Positions 5,034 to 6,126 of a DNA stretch of 6,126 nucleotides are shown piece by piece. A program made the translations under genes and the position numbers. Position 1 is the first letter of the stretch, and each line of letters begins with the position of its first letter. The notes under the pieces are model-generated. The model was not told the DNA's origin. It saw only the letters and a list, made by a program, of their open reading frames with translations, and did no database searches. Origin of the DNA: Thermoplasmata archaeon (GTDB lineage: Archaea > Thermoplasmatota > Thermoplasmata > Thermoplasmatales > Thermoplasmataceae); the NCBI GenBank assembly GCA_021799755.1, contig JAJYZU010000065.1, positions 1 to 6,126 on the forward strand. The letters are read 5' to 3'.

Positions 5034-5339
5034 CTACTGTCCCTCCGCCTTCTTTTCTTTCAGACCGTTTCTAAACAATTCATAATCAGGCTCGTAGAGC
5101 ATTGCACTCTTTTTATCAGCATATATCTTGGAATATCCAATAACTTCGTGTTTGCCAGTTTCCTGAATATTTCTATCCACAATAACCAGTTCTGGATTAG
5201 CTGAAAAGTTCTTTGCGATGATCTCCTTTATCTTTATCCTGTTAGGCGTAGTTTCCTTACTGAAGGTTACTCTGTATCTGACTTCTTTCCTCTTCAATAG
5301 GGAGTTTTCCTTGACACTTTCAATTTTTAATTCTGGCAT
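5034..5339 (-). CDS. rps24e: Small-subunit ribosomal protein S24e
   Basis: 101 residues, normal length for archaeal S24e of the 30S subunit. Recognised by KENSLLKRKEVRYRVTF (10-26), the TTPNRIKIKEIIAKNF block (30-45) and the VIGYSKIYADKKSAMLYEPDYELFRNG segment (66-92). The start overlaps the end of the dephospho-CoA kinase gene by 13 bases, and GAGAGG (complement of 5351-5356) lies 11 bases upstream inside that gene. The following gene begins immediately after its stop. Confidence 0.97.
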   Translation of the reverse strand: MPELKIESVKENSLLKRKEVRYRVTFSKETTPNRIKIKEIIAKNFSANPELVIVDRNIQETGKHEVIGYSKIYADKKSAMLYEPDYELFRNGLKEKKAEGQ

Positions 5340-5839
5340 TCTATTTCCATCCTCTCAAGCATGTTATTTACAATCAATTTAAGATGACTGTCAACCCTAA
5401 GGCATGCCATTCCGACATCTGGTACGCCATAGGCAACCACCGTATTATCATCTGAATAATAAATTATTGGTAATACTGCGAGATCTTCCTCCCCAGATAC
5501 CTCAATCCTGGTCGGCTTGTTTTGAGCAAATATATCACGTATCAGGTAAAACAGGTCATGCGAGATCGTACCTGCTTCATTTTTAATCTTAATGGAACCT
5601 TCAACGTGACTGAATGCGTCTGATTCAGATCGCTTTGTCTTCAGATCCACAATCTGAATAAAAGGGACTAGCCCAGCAGAAAGTATCCTCTCTGTTGTAA
5701 CATCTCCAACAGAAGCTACCCTGACTCCTGATCCAAGGTCCTTCAGATATTCAGGAGTGCATAAAGTATGATGAGTTGCTGAAATCTCAGCATTAATGGA
5801 AGAGGATACTTTGAACCTACATCCTGACTTTAATAGCAT
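5327..5839 (-). CDS. GTP-dependent dephospho-CoA kinase (DUF359 family)
   Basis: 170 residues. Members of this archaeal family phosphorylate the 3'-hydroxyl of dephospho-CoA with GTP, the last step of coenzyme A synthesis, in place of the unrelated ATP-dependent CoaE of bacteria. Conserved blocks: SVGDVTTERILSAGLVPFI (43-61), IVDLKTKR (63-70), GEEDLAVLP (116-124) and VVAYGVPDVG (134-143). The acidic residues in GDVTT, IVD and GEEDL are the expected nucleotide/metal and catalytic positions. The N-terminal 40 residues are less typical. The ATG at 5839 lies inside spt4 (23-base overlap) with no clear ribosome binding site, so translation is probably coupled; I see no better later start. Its place between spt4 and rps24e is a known conserved archaeal arrangement. 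Confidence 0.93.
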   Translation of the reverse strand: MLLKSGCRFKVSSSINAEISATHHTLCTPEYLKDLGSGVRVASVGDVTTERILSAGLVPFIQIVDLKTKRSESDAFSHVEGSIKIKNEAGTISHDLFYLIRDIFAQNKPTRIEVSGEEDLAVLPIIYYSDDNTVVAYGVPDVGMACLRVDSHLKLIVNNMLERMEIECQN

Positions 5840-6011
5840 ACATGCCGGCCAGTTTAATCCCTGCCTTCTGGGCTATAATAGACTCGGACGGTTCCGTTAC
5901 AAGAACAAATCCCGACCACTCCTCTGTTGTTTTTTCACTACCATGGATTGGGCATGTTTTTTCGACGGTAAGAAGCTTGCACTTCTTGCATGCCCTCAGT
6001 ATCTCTTTCAT
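5817..6011 (-). CDS. spt4: Transcription elongation factor Spt4 (RNA polymerase subunit E'')
   Basis: 64 residues from ATG 6011-6009. The frame opens 11 codons earlier, but GGAG (complement of 6020-6023) sits 8 bases before this ATG and the protein begins where homologues do. Spt4 binds Spt5 and stimulates processive RNA polymerase elongation. The zinc-ribbon shows C8xxC11 and C20, while the fourth position is histidine (CPIH, H23) rather than the cysteine of many homologues. The body includes EEWSGFVLVTEPSESIIAQKAGI (30-52) and ends GMYAIKVRM, the standard Spt4 end. Its start overlaps the rpo7 stop as ATGA, the usual archaeal rpoE'-rpoE'' pairing. Confidence 0.95.
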   Translation of the reverse strand: MKEILRACKKCKLLTVEKTCPIHGSEKTTEEWSGFVLVTEPSESIIAQKAGIKLAGMYAIKVRM

Positions 6012-6126
6012 TTTGCCTTCTCCTTCTTGACCTGATTGAGCCATTCAACTTTGCCCAATCCTAATTGTTTCATCGTAAGTCCAATCTTGCTGTCCATTAC
6101 GGATGATGATGCAAGGTTAAGAGATA
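6008..6126 (-). CDS. rpo7: RNA polymerase subunit Rpo7 (E'), C-terminal fragment
   Basis: The last 38 codons of a gene entering from the right edge, ending TGA at 6010-6008. The peptide contains SSVMDSKIGLTMKQLGLGKV and EWLNQVKKEKAK, the conserved SKIGLTMRQPGLGKLEW end of archaeal Rpo7, the S1/OB domain that with Rpo4 forms the stalk of RNA polymerase and contacts nascent RNA. The usual proline of the MRQPGLG motif is leucine here (MKQLGLG). The stop overlaps the spt4 start by four bases. Reading frame begins at 6124; the first two bases of the window end belong to the preceding codon. Confidence 0.9.
   Translation of the reverse strand, partial: SLNLASSSVMDSKIGLTMKQLGLGKVEWLNQVKKEKAK

Noticed and set aside
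1..6126. CRISPR arrays, tRNA or rRNA genes
   Set aside because: No regularly spaced repeats, no tRNA T-loop and anticodon arrangement, and no conserved ribosomal RNA strings were seen on either strand.

Overview
The window most likely comes from an acidophilic or related archaeon of the Thermoplasmatales group. This rests on a run of archaeal information-processing genes on the minus strand (Rpo7, Spt4, GTP-dependent dephospho-CoA kinase, ribosomal proteins S24e and S27ae, DUF763), on AT-rich TATA-like boxes about 25 bases upstream of start codons that lack Shine-Dalgarno sites, and on moderate base composition. The order is an inference; the domain Archaea is well supported.

Layout. 1-79 (minus): first 26 codons of a gene running off the left edge, possibly an Lhr-type helicase. 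80-567: divergent intergenic region with promoters at both ends and a small inverted repeat, no convincing gene. 568-828 (plus): small 86-residue alpha/beta protein. 881-3241 (plus): a class I SAM-dependent methyltransferase gene cut in two by a complete IS200/IS605 element. 3262-3603 (minus): single-domain rhodanese, convergent with the methyltransferase. 3711-6126 (minus): the compact cluster, read in transcription order rpo7 (partial) - spt4 - dephospho-CoA kinase - rps24e - rps27ae - DUF763, with overlaps or gaps of only -3 to +24 bases.

The centrepiece is the insertion element at 1308-3050 (1743 bp). It carries an intact Y1 HUH transposase (TnpA) and an intact RNA-guided nuclease (TnpB) overlapping by ATGA. 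Its ends can be set to the base by two independent lines of evidence. (1) Tetranucleotides just 5' of the two end hairpins, AAAT on the left and GAAG on the right, match the cleavage tetranucleotides TTAA (1304-1307) and TCAC (3047-3050) under the guide/cleavage pairing rule known from IS608. (2) Deleting exactly 1308-3050 restores one open methyltransferase frame of 205 codons with normal motif spacing. The right end should also specify an omega RNA whose guide begins at 3051, so TnpB would be aimed at the uninterrupted methyltransferase allele next to a TTTAA-like TAM.

The minus-strand cluster links transcription (Rpo7, Spt4), translation (S24e, S27ae) and the last step of coenzyme A synthesis. 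DUF763 follows at its end and may also have its own leaderless promoter.
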